Below are positions 7,644 through 14,583 of a DNA stretch of 29,895 nt, piece after piece. The translations under genes were made by a program, and so were the position numbers. Each line of letters opens with the position of its first letter. The stretch's first letter is position 1. The notes beneath the pieces were generated by a model. The model was given only the letters and a program-made list of their open reading frames with translations, made no database searches and was not told where the DNA came from. The stretch is from CAZPEV01 sp964585635 (lineage in GTDB: Bacteria; Zixibacteria; MSB-5A5; GN15; JAAZOE01), in assembly GCA_964585635.1 (NCBI GenBank), contig CAZPEV010000019.1, positions 1 to 29,895 of the forward strand. The letters run 5' to 3'.

Positions 7644-8432
7644 CTACCTCTTCAGGTTATTCGTGGTTTGGGCCATATCGTCCGAGGTCTGAATGACTTT
7701 GGAATTTATCTCGTACGACCGCTGGGCCATGATCATGTTGACCATCTCATCGACCACCGAAACGTTGGAGCTTTCCAGCGTCCCCTGGTCCAGCCGCCCG
7801 AATCCCTCGGAGGCCGGAATTCCGGTGATGGGAGCGCCGGAGGCCACCGTCTCGACATACAGGTTGTGGCCGACGGCGGACAGCCCGCCGGAGTTGATGA
7901 ACCGGGCCAGCTCCAGTTGGCCGATCTGCTGCGGCGTTTCATTGCCGGCCACCATCACATGGACCTGGCCGTCGATGGCCACGGAAATTTCGGTGGCGTT
8001 TTCGGGAATGGCGACTGTCGGCAGGACGGCAAAGCCGTCGCTGGTCACCAACGTCCCTTCGCCGGAAATCTTAAAGGAACCATCGCGGCTGTAGGCGGTG
8101 GTGCCGTCCGGCATCTGAATTTGGAAGAAACCGTTGCCCCCGATGGCCAGATCGGTGGCGTTACCGGTAACCATCATCGATCCCGATGAGAACTCGCGGG
8201 TGGTGGCCACCGCCCGGGCACCGTAGCCCACATCAAGGCTGACCGGCACCTGGGTGCCGATGGCGGTCGCGGTACCGGCCTTGCGATAATTTTGGTACAG
8301 GATATCCTGAAATTCCACCCGTCCCTTCTTGAAGCCGGTGGTATTGACGTTGGCCAGGTTGTTGGCAATGTTGTCAATGTTCATCTGCTGGGCCACCATG
8401 CCCGTGGCGGCCGTGTTCATCGCTTTGACCAT
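7644..8432 (-). CDS. flgG: Flagellar distal rod protein FlgG
   Basis: FlgG forms the distal rod of the basal body and is exported by the flagellar type III system. The N-terminus has AMNTAATGMVAQQMNIDNIA and NNLANVNTTGFKKGRVEFQD, the rod/hook signature with the FlgG-specific QDILYQ extension. The centre has IGGNGFFQIQMPDGTTAYSR. The C-terminus has NVSVVDEMVNMIMAQRSYEI and KVIQTSDDMAQTTNNLKR. The 262 residues match the family length. The stop codon is TAG, which shows that TAG terminates translation here. Its start follows flgF by 21 nt. Confidence 0.97.
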   Translation of the reverse strand: MVKAMNTAATGMVAQQMNIDNIANNLANVNTTGFKKGRVEFQDILYQNYRKAGTATAIGTQVPVSLDVGYGARAVATTREFSSGSMMVTGNATDLAIGGNGFFQIQMPDGTTAYSRDGSFKISGEGTLVTSDGFAVLPTVAIPENATEISVAIDGQVHVMVAGNETPQQIGQLELARFINSGGLSAVGHNLYVETVASGAPITGIPASEGFGRLDQGTLESSNVSVVDEMVNMIMAQRSYEINSKVIQTSDDMAQTTNNLKR

Positions 8433-8453
8433 GATTTGATCCTCTGTTTATGT

Positions 8454-9188
8454 CTAACGCACTTTGCCTACTTGACTGAACAGGGCGCTCAGGGAGTCGT
8501 CCTGCATTTGAATCGCCTTGGAGCCGGCTTCGAACGTGCGGAGGGTGACGATCATCCCCACCATCTCCTTGATCACGTCGATATTGGAACGTTCCAGAAA
8601 ACCCTGCCGGATGGAGTAGCGCGAGGCCGCTTCCGGCTCGACCCCGGTGGGAGCCGAAAAGGCGGCGTCGCCCACTTTGGCCAGGGTCGTCTTGTCGGAA
8701 AAATCGACCACTTGAAGCCGCCCGGCCGATTCTCCGTCAACGCTGACGTCGCCGCTTTCACTGACGGCCACCGCTCCGCCGCCGACCGTGATCGGTCCGC
8801 CGTCACCCAACACCCGATAACCGTCGCTGTTGGTCAAAAAGCCCTCGGGGTCGGCGGCGAAGTTGCCGTTGCGGGAAAAGACCCGATTATCCCCTTCCGG
8901 GCTCTGCAGCACAAAGAATCCATTCCCCTCGATGGCCATGTCGAGGGCGCTGCTGGTGGCTTCAAAGGATCCCTGTGAAAAGTCGGTGTAGACCTGGTCG
9001 ATCATCGGGGTTTCCCAGTCCGACTTGCGGGGAATGATCGCCCGCGTGGCTGAATCCAGTTCTTTGAGGAACACGGAGTCTTTCTTGAAACCCGGCGTCG
9101 AGGCGTTGGCAATATTATTGGCGGTGATCTCCTGCTGCTTGATGCGCGGGATCATCCCGGACGCTGCTTTGTAAATACCTTTAAGCAT
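8454..9188 (-). CDS. flgF: Flagellar proximal rod protein FlgF (FlgF/FlhO type)
   Basis: A rod protein of the FlgE/F/G family with 244 residues. It has NNIANASTPGFKKDSVFLKE near the N-terminus, AIEGNGFFVLQSPEGDNRVF in the middle, and RSNIDVIKEMVGMIVTLRTF then GSKAIQMQDDSLSALFSQVG at the C-terminus. It is shorter and more divergent than the FlgG that follows, which is why FlgF is preferred. It is the first gene of an eleven-gene unit running to flgL. A sigma-54-type element lies just upstream (9213-9228), and GGAGGAG lies 5 nt before the ATG. Confidence 0.93.
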   Translation of the reverse strand: MLKGIYKAASGMIPRIKQQEITANNIANASTPGFKKDSVFLKELDSATRAIIPRKSDWETPMIDQVYTDFSQGSFEATSSALDMAIEGNGFFVLQSPEGDNRVFSRNGNFAADPEGFLTNSDGYRVLGDGGPITVGGGAVAVSESGDVSVDGESAGRLQVVDFSDKTTLAKVGDAAFSAPTGVEPEAASRYSIRQGFLERSNIDVIKEMVGMIVTLRTFEAGSKAIQMQDDSLSALFSQVGKVR

Positions 9189-9212
9189 AGGTACTCCTCC
9201 ACGGCATCCATA

Positions 9213-9228
9213 GGCAACCGCTGTGCCG
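9213..9228 (-). promoter_or_regulatory. Predicted sigma-54 promoter of the flgF operon
   Basis: The minus strand reads CGGCACAGCGGTTGCC. The invariant GG (-24) and GC (-12) are exactly 10 nt apart, as sigma-54 requires, with good matches to TGGCAC and TTGC. Transcription would start near 9202, only 14 nt before the flgF ATG at 9188, and the ribosome binding site fits in that leader. A sigma-54 activator is encoded at 19812-21179. Confidence 0.62.
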
Positions 9229-9281
9229 GGCGGCGTCCGCCGCCATTAGGCAGCCGCATATCATTGCCCAATAAGCAGTTG

Positions 9282-9319
9282 CGGGGCACACCTGCAATGG
9301 ACAGTGAGATCGTGCCCCG
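9282..9319. repeat. Inverted repeat upstream of flgF, possible enhancer site
   Basis: Arms CGGGGCAC and GTGCCCCG are perfect 8-bp complements separated by 22 bp. The pair sits roughly 80-117 bp upstream of the predicted sigma-54 start site, where bacterial enhancer-binding proteins usually bind. Its function is inferred from position only; it could also be chance in GC-rich DNA. Confidence 0.35.
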
Positions 9320-9725
9320 GATCATTGGGGAAAAATAATCCGCCGCGGCTGCGATCAAATTTCCCCAGATTACGACGGTTCCCGGACCGGCGAGCCCCAG
9401 CCACAACCCCTGCCGGCGGCGAACTGAAGCGGCCAAAGACAAGCGCGCCTAAAGCGAGACGGCCCCAACGATCATGGGAATAAGCAGCGGCTTGCAACAG
9501 AACTGAAGGCCAAAGCGCCGAAAAAATCAGTTGTATAAATTTTGATCTGGTATTATCTTATTTTTGAAATATCATATATCGTTACGAGCACGACGGTTAT
9601 CTGTTTTCTCCGAGTGGGTGCCGTCAAACCGCCACCGTGGCCTGGATTTCTGCATTGTTTTTGCTTAAGATCATGCTGAATGAATACGTTGAGCATTAGC
9701 CCTATGACCAGATCATTTATACGAT

Positions 9726-10997
9726 ATGCGGCCGTCCTCCGTTGCTCTCGGCCAGGATTTCCTTGGCGATCCGTGGTCTGAGCCCGATTCGACCAGCACC
9801 TCGGACACCGTCTGGATCGATTCGGTGGTATCTCACTCCGGGCAGCAGCTCGTGCTGGAGGCGACATTCTCGAACCAAGACTCATTGAACGGCATCGACC
9901 TTCCGCTGACCTATACCTATTCCGATCTCATCATTGATTCGGTCTCATTCCAGGGTAGTCGCGCCGGCATATTGGACCTTTTGGTCGGCGCCGATATCGA
10001 TTCCGTTAATGCCACCGTTCATATCTATGCCCTGAATTTCAGCGGCATCAGCCTGGGACCGGGCCGCGGACGCCTGGCCCGAATCTTTGTCACCGTACCA
10101 CCGGAATATCCTTCCGGCCTGATTCCGTTCGATTCGGTGTTCATTCCGCCGGCCAGCAACTTGAAAATGGTCACCCGCAGCAATAATTCCTTTGTTCCCC
10201 AATTCCGGCGCGGCTCCATCACCAACACTTATGCCCCGGCGCTGAATGATTCCGTCTGGGTTGACAGCGCCGTCGTGACGCCGGGTCATAGTTTCAGCGT
10301 CGTCGCCCATGGCTACAACGAACGGCCGCTCAGCGGCATCAAGATTCCGCTCCGATTTTTCTCGGACAATATTACCTTTGATTCTGCATCTATCGCCGGC
10401 ACCCGCTGCGCCGAGGCCGTGGTATCCGACGTGCTCAGCGACAACGGGGCCAAGAAAGTTCTCTTGACCTACGGCTTCTCCGACGCCAATCTCTTACCGG
10501 TCGGCAGCGGTCCTCTGATTGTCCTGCATTTCACTTGTCAGGCTTCGGGCAGCAGCACCCAGGTGGATCTCGACACAACCATATTCTATTCCATCGATTT
10601 CCACTTCCAGCTGGGATCGGCCTATAATCGGGTCAAGTCATATCCCCGCTTTATCCCGGGTAAGGTGCGGGTAGGTTCGACCACTGACGTGTCCGACGGC
10701 GATACCCCGGCCCTGCCAAGGGAGTTAAACCTGGCGCAGAATCAACCCAATCCGTTCAACCCCTCGACGACGATCTCGTTTTCCCTCCCGGCCCGCGCCG
10801 ATGTCAGCCTCGAGGTCTTCAACGTCCTGGGGCAGAAGATCCGCACCCTGGCCGAGGGTGGCTTTGAAGCGGGAGTCCACACCGTCGTGTTCGATGGCCG
10901 CGATGATCGCGGTCGGGAACTGGCCACGGCCATGTACTTCTATCGCCTGAAGACCGGCGCCGAGGTGCGGACCCGCAAAATGATGTTGATCAAATAA
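9726..10997 (+). CDS. Secreted protein with two cohesin-like repeats and a type IX-like C-terminal sorting domain; 5' end probably frameshifted
   Basis: The 423-residue frame has two similar beta-rich repeats, about 27-125 (DTVWIDSVVSHSGQQLVLEA) and about 175-275 (DSVWVDSAVVTPGHSFSVVA), that resemble cohesin-like adhesion domains. The C-terminal 90 residues have NQPNPFNPSTTISFSLPA, VFNVLGQKIRTL and a final MYFYRL..RKMMLIK. That is the FlgD-Ig-like/type A sorting domain common in FCB-group secreted proteins. No signal peptide is present from ATG 9726. A different frame starting at ATG 9704 encodes MTRSFIRYAAVL, which looks like the first half of one. The frame at 9726 then continues with SSVALGQD, like a cleavage site. 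A 1-nt frameshift near 9737-9755 would explain this. The exact biological role is unknown. It lies on the opposite strand to the flagellar genes. Confidence 0.8.
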   Translation: MRPSSVALGQDFLGDPWSEPDSTSTSDTVWIDSVVSHSGQQLVLEATFSNQDSLNGIDLPLTYTYSDLIIDSVSFQGSRAGILDLLVGADIDSVNATVHIYALNFSGISLGPGRGRLARIFVTVPPEYPSGLIPFDSVFIPPASNLKMVTRSNNSFVPQFRRGSITNTYAPALNDSVWVDSAVVTPGHSFSVVAHGYNERPLSGIKIPLRFFSDNITFDSASIAGTRCAEAVVSDVLSDNGAKKVLLTYGFSDANLLPVGSGPLIVLHFTCQASGSSTQVDLDTTIFYSIDFHFQLGSAYNRVKSYPRFIPGKVRVGSTTDVSDGDTPALPRELNLAQNQPNPFNPSTTISFSLPARADVSLEVFNVLGQKIRTLAEGGFEAGVHTVVFDGRDDRGRELATAMYFYRLKTGAEVRTRKMMLIK

Positions 10998-11025
10998 ACC
11001 GAGGGTATGTGCTTTCATATAGAAG

Positions 11026-11051
11026 CCCCCGGCTCATACCGGGGGTTTTTT
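11026..11051 (+). terminator. Rho-independent terminator after the sorting-domain gene
   Basis: A perfect 7-bp stem (CCCCCGG, loop CTCATA, CCGGGGG) is followed by six T. It lies 28 nt after the stop at 10997 and faces the end of fliJ (11074), so it separates convergent transcription. On the opposite strand it has no equally good T run. Confidence 0.9.
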
Positions 11052-11073
11052 GTTGATAAGACTCAGGGAAAGG

Positions 11074-11517
11074 CTATCGGTTCCGCCAGTGCAGCTTCTG
11101 CCCGATTTCATCATTTTCTTTTTGGAGCAGGAGATTGTATTCGGCCTGATGCTGGTCCTGGTGGCGCTCTTTGAGCTTTTCGTATGTCTTGCGTTTCCGG
11201 GCAGCTTCGATCAACTCCAGCCGGCGCCGCTCGACTTCGGCCGCGATCTGTCGCAGCACCTCGCGGCTATGGCGCTCCATTTGGCGCAGCAGCAAAAAGT
11301 AGCGGCTGTATCCGGTCAGGCGTCGGGGATCAACCGGCCCCACTAGATGACCCCGTTCGTCGGCCTGCTGTCGGGCGCGATCGGCCACGATGCCCCCAAT
11401 CGTCTCTCGCTGCTTTTGCTCCAACGCTTGCACCACCGCCAAATCGCGTTGCTTTTGTTTTTCGATGTGCCGGCGATAGTCGAGGATTTTCTCAAAGCGG
11501 AAGGCAAATCGTTTCAT
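11074..11517 (-). CDS. fliJ: Flagellar export protein FliJ
   Basis: FliJ is the coiled-coil stalk of the flagellar export ATPase and also escorts chaperones to the export gate. The 147 residues begin with the family pattern FRFEKILDYRRHIEKQKQRD. The rest is strongly charged helix (EVERRRLELIEAARKRKTYE, then KLKERHQDQHQAEYNLLLQK), as expected for an antiparallel coiled coil. Its ATG overlaps the fliI stop by 4 nt. It is the last gene of the flgB-fliJ unit here. In many genomes fliK, flgD and flgE follow fliJ, but here a plus-strand secreted-protein gene interrupts. Confidence 0.93.
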   Translation of the reverse strand: MKRFAFRFEKILDYRRHIEKQKQRDLAVVQALEQKQRETIGGIVADRARQQADERGHLVGPVDPRRLTGYSRYFLLLRQMERHSREVLRQIAAEVERRRLELIEAARKRKTYEKLKERHQDQHQAEYNLLLQKENDEIGQKLHWRNR

Positions 11518-12854
11518 GGCGCCGCCGCCTTCGACGCCGGGGTACCGGCGATAAGGGCGGGCAGCGCCGCGATGGCCTGCGTCGGGTCTATCAACGTGTC
11601 AATATCCTGTTGCAGGAACTGGTTGATGCCGTCGATGCAGGCAATGGCTTCGTCGATCTTCGGCGATGCCCCCTTGACATAGGCCCCGATGTTGATCAGG
11701 TCTTCCGCCTCGCGGTAGATCGCCATCAACTCTTTGACTCGCCCGGCCGCCTGCCGATGCTCAGGGGTAATGACGTCCAGCATCAAGCGGCTGACCGAGT
11801 CCAGGACGTCGACCGCCGGATAGTGATTGCGCGTCGCCAGCTTCCGGGACAGGACGACGTGGCCGTCCAGCACCGAGCGGACGGCATCGGAAATCGGTTC
11901 GTTGAAATCGTCCCCCTCGACCAGCACGGTATACAGCCCGGTGATCGACCCCTGGATCGACGGTCCCGCCCGCTCGAGTATTTTGGGCAGCAGCGCGAAC
12001 ACCGACGGCGGGTATCCCTTGGTCGCCGGCGGCTCGCCGACCGAAAGGCCAATCTCCCGTTGGGCCATGGCCACCCGCGGCACTGAATCGATCAGGATCA
12101 TGACGTCTTTGCCCTGCTCGCGGAAATACTCGGCGATGGTCGTGGCCGTCATAAAACCTTTAAGCCGAATCAGGGCCGGTTCGTCGGACGTGACGGCCAC
12201 CACCACCGACCGTTTCAGTCCTTCCTCCCCCAGATCCTTGGTGATAAAATCTTTTACCTCACGGCTACGCTCGCCGACCAGCCCGATGACGGTAACGTCG
12301 GCGCTGGTGCCGCGCGCAATCATTCCCATCAAGACCGATTTCCCTACCCCGGAGCCGGAAAATATTCCGATCCGCTGTCCCTTGCCGCAGGTACAGAGCG
12401 TGTCGATCGCCTTTATCCCCGTATACAACGGCTCGGTGATCCGCTTGCGTTCCAGACTGTGCGGCGGGCGGGCATGCAGCGGACGATAGAGAGTGGCGGT
12501 CAACGGTCCCTTCTTGTCCAGCGGCCGGCCCAGGCCGTCGAGAACCCGTCCCATCAAATCATCGCCGACCGGCGTGCGAAGCTGTTCGCCGGTGCTGGTG
12601 ACAATCGCTCCCGGGGTAATCCCCTGGGTGGCCCCCAAGGGCATAAGAAAGATGATATTCTCCTTGAATCCGACTACCTCGGCCAGGATCGGTCGCGCGC
12701 CGTCGATGGATTCGATCCGGCAGAGCGATCCGATCGGGACCGCCGGCCCTTTCGCCTCGATGACCATCCCCGCCACCCGCGATACCATGCCATATTGCCT
12801 GATGACGCGGGCCGCTTCCACCCGGCTCAGCCAATGATCGTGGGCAACCGTCAC
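11514..12854 (-). CDS. fliI: Flagellum-specific export ATPase FliI
   Basis: FliI is the F1-beta-like hexameric ATPase that energises flagellar type III export together with FliH and FliJ. The 446 residues include the Walker A loop SGSGVGKS (about 166-173), GERSREVKDF (about 195-204), the Walker B strand VMILID (about 251-256) and AMAQREIGLSVGEPPATKGY, all family hallmarks. The usual DS(V/L)TR motif reads DSVPR here, placing Pro after Walker B. The start is GTG, overlapping the fliH stop by 4 nt. Confidence 0.97.
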   Translation of the reverse strand: MTVAHDHWLSRVEAARVIRQYGMVSRVAGMVIEAKGPAVPIGSLCRIESIDGARPILAEVVGFKENIIFLMPLGATQGITPGAIVTSTGEQLRTPVGDDLMGRVLDGLGRPLDKKGPLTATLYRPLHARPPHSLERKRITEPLYTGIKAIDTLCTCGKGQRIGIFSGSGVGKSVLMGMIARGTSADVTVIGLVGERSREVKDFITKDLGEEGLKRSVVVAVTSDEPALIRLKGFMTATTIAEYFREQGKDVMILIDSVPRVAMAQREIGLSVGEPPATKGYPPSVFALLPKILERAGPSIQGSITGLYTVLVEGDDFNEPISDAVRSVLDGHVVLSRKLATRNHYPAVDVLDSVSRLMLDVITPEHRQAAGRVKELMAIYREAEDLINIGAYVKGASPKIDEAIACIDGINQFLQQDIDTLIDPTQAIAALPALIAGTPASKAAAP

Positions 12855-13573
12855 CCGACGGTCTCCTCTCCCGCCGTCAGCGCCTGTCGCAGCACTTCGT
12901 ACATTGAGTCCAGCCGGGCATCAATGGCGCCGGCCGGCGTTTCGAGGAAACAGCCGCCGTGCCTGACGCGGGGGTCGGCTTCCAGGCGAAGATCTTTAAC
13001 GCCGCTGTCGCAACTGCCGAATTTTTCGATCTGCTCTTTGAGAATCGAGAGATGATCGGGATGTACCTTGACCGTGATGTGTGATCTATCCGTCAATTGA
13101 CCAATGACCCCCTCGATGACCGAGAAGGTGATTCCGGGATTGATGGCGGCAGCGCCGAAAGTCAGCTTCTCGGCGATCTTGAGCGCCAACTGCAGGACGA
13201 GATCCTTGGCCTCGACCAGGATGGTCTCCCGCTGGGCGGTGATATCAGCCACCATCTGGGAAAGGGAAGCAACTACGTCGCGAGCCTCGCGCTGCCCCGC
13301 CGCCATTCCCTGAGCCAAGCCGGCTTGACGGCCCTCCTGCTTTCCCCGCTCATAGGCCGACTGGCCGACGCGGTCGAAGTCCTGCTCGAGGAGCAGTAGT
13401 TGACGCAATGGCATCCGGCGGGTGCCGTCGGGCGCAACGGTTATGGATAGCTGGGGGTACTTCTCGGCGACCTGGGCTTCCGCCCGCCGTTCCGCTTGGA
13501 GGTCAACCTGAGCGCCACCGACGGGGACGGCCGCCTTCGCCCGGGTCAGCGAACGCACGTTAGACAATGACAT
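12851..13573 (-). CDS. fliH: Flagellar assembly protein FliH
   Basis: FliH is the stator-like regulator that binds FliI and tethers it to the C-ring. I chose ATG 13573 (MSLSNVRSLTRAKAAVP), which overlaps fliG by 14 nt; the longer frame upstream is a shadow of fliG. The 240 residues contain the FliH glycine-rich region (YERGKQEGRQAGLAQGMAAG, about 83-102) with GxxxG spacing. A long helix follows, then a C-terminal globular domain (HPDHLSILKEQIEKFG, then LRLEADPRVRHGGCFLETPA), which matches the FliH/YscL family. Confidence 0.93.
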   Translation of the reverse strand: MSLSNVRSLTRAKAAVPVGGAQVDLQAERRAEAQVAEKYPQLSITVAPDGTRRMPLRQLLLLEQDFDRVGQSAYERGKQEGRQAGLAQGMAAGQREARDVVASLSQMVADITAQRETILVEAKDLVLQLALKIAEKLTFGAAAINPGITFSVIEGVIGQLTDRSHITVKVHPDHLSILKEQIEKFGSCDSGVKDLRLEADPRVRHGGCFLETPAGAIDARLDSMYEVLRQALTAGEETVG

Positions 13574-14576
13574 CTTCCTTCCCGCCGCGACCGGCGACCA
13601 CGATCTGGCCTTCCTCCTCCAACCGCCGGACGGTTTCGACAATTCGCTGCTGGGCCGCCTCGACATCGGACAGCCGCATCGGCCCCATAAATTCCATCTC
13701 TTCCTTGACCAGGACGGCGACGCGCTCCGACACATTGGCGAAAATCTTGTTCTTCACTTCCTCGGAGGCGGCCTTGAGCGCAATCGCCAAATCCTTGGTC
13801 TCAACCTCTTTCAGCAGGCGTTGGACGCCGCGGTCATCCAGGAGAATCAGATCGTCGAAGACAAACATGAGGTTCTTGATTTCCATCGCCAGCTCGGCAT
13901 TTTCCGCCTCGATCGCCTGAAGGATGTTCTTCTCCGCGGTGGTCTCGATTATGTTGAGAATCTCTGCGATGGTCTTGGCGCCGCCGGATACCGACAGGTC
14001 GCGGCCGGCGGTCATCTGGAAGTGCGATTCCAGCGTCGACTCGATCTGCTTCAGGACGTCGGGAGAAATTCTTTCCATCGTCGCCACCCGCAGGGCCACC
14101 TCGGATTGCAGCTCCGGCGGCAGTTCCGCCAGCACCGCCGCCGCCTGTTGCGGCACCAGTTGAGTCAGAATCAGGGAAATGGTCTGTGGGTGTTCGTTCT
14201 GGATGAAGTTCACCAATTGACGAGGGTCGATGTTTTTCAGCATGCTGAAGCCGGAGGCTCGCAGCGAGGACTCGAGGCGGTTGAGAATCTCCAGCGCTCG
14301 TTTGTCGCCGATCGCCCGCTCCAGAATGTCGCGGGCAAAATCGATCCCCCCCTGCGAGACATACTGCCGGGCCATGAAAATCTCGTGACACTCCTTGATC
14401 ACCCTTTCCTCCAACTCCGGCGGAACCTGGCGCAGGTTGGCGATCTCGACCGTCAGCCGTTCCAGATCGTCCTCGTTGAGAGTCTTGAGCACCAGCGCCG
14501 AGACCTCGGTTCCAAAGGCAACCAGGGCGATGGCCGCCTTCTGGCTGGGCGAGAGGCTTTCGAATACGTATTCCAT
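13560..14576 (-). CDS. fliG: Flagellar motor switch protein FliG
   Basis: FliG sits on the MS ring and transmits torque from MotA while switching rotation. I chose ATG 14576 (MEYVFESLSPSQKAAIALVA) because AGGGA lies a few nt upstream; a TTG at 14591 overlaps fliF and is less likely. The 338 residues carry the middle-domain EHPQ motif in FIQNEHPQTISLILTQL. The C-terminal torque helix region has LMFVFDDLILLDDRGVQRLL and LAIALKAASEEVKNKIFANV, with charged residues as expected. Length and domain order are normal. Confidence 0.97.
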   Translation of the reverse strand: MEYVFESLSPSQKAAIALVAFGTEVSALVLKTLNEDDLERLTVEIANLRQVPPELEERVIKECHEIFMARQYVSQGGIDFARDILERAIGDKRALEILNRLESSLRASGFSMLKNIDPRQLVNFIQNEHPQTISLILTQLVPQQAAAVLAELPPELQSEVALRVATMERISPDVLKQIESTLESHFQMTAGRDLSVSGGAKTIAEILNIIETTAEKNILQAIEAENAELAMEIKNLMFVFDDLILLDDRGVQRLLKEVETKDLAIALKAASEEVKNKIFANVSERVAVLVKEEMEFMGPMRLSDVEAAQQRIVETVRRLEEEGQIVVAGRGGKEDVIV

Positions 14577-14583
14577 GACTTCC

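Larger units (their letters stand above)
9189..9703. other. 515-bp divergent intergenic region between flgF and the plus-strand sorting-domain gene
   Basis: No convincing gene was found; the open frames here lack ribosome binding sites and family features. Near flgF it holds the sigma-54 element. It also holds an inverted repeat CGGGGCAC (9282-9289) with GTGCCCCG (9312-9319), centred about 98 nt upstream of the predicted start. Two near copies of GAACTGAAG..GGCCAAAG lie at 9421-9438 and 9500-9515, and AATAAGCAG occurs twice (near 9270 and 9479). The stretch 9526-9592 is strongly AT-rich against a GC-rich background and could hold the promoter of the plus-strand gene, but I could not assign clear -35/-10 boxes. 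Confidence 0.6.

Noticed and set aside
9152..9497. Minus-strand frames upstream of flgF as small genes
   Set aside because: They overlap the sigma-54 element and flgF start, lack ribosome binding sites and show no recognisable family.
9650..9670. TGGCCTGGATTTCTGCAT as a sigma-54 promoter for the plus-strand secreted gene
   Set aside because: GG to GC spacing is 11 nt instead of 10.
9726..10997. Sorting-domain protein as FlgD
   Set aside because: Its C-terminus belongs to the FlgD-Ig-like fold and it sits where flgD might be, but it is on the opposite strand, has two cohesin-like repeats and lacks the FlgD N-terminal signature. It is a secreted surface protein.
11184..12086. Long plus-strand open frame opposite fliI and fliJ
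   Set aside because: Low-complexity Arg/Pro-rich translation typical of antisense GC-rich DNA; the minus strand holds clear FliI and FliJ.
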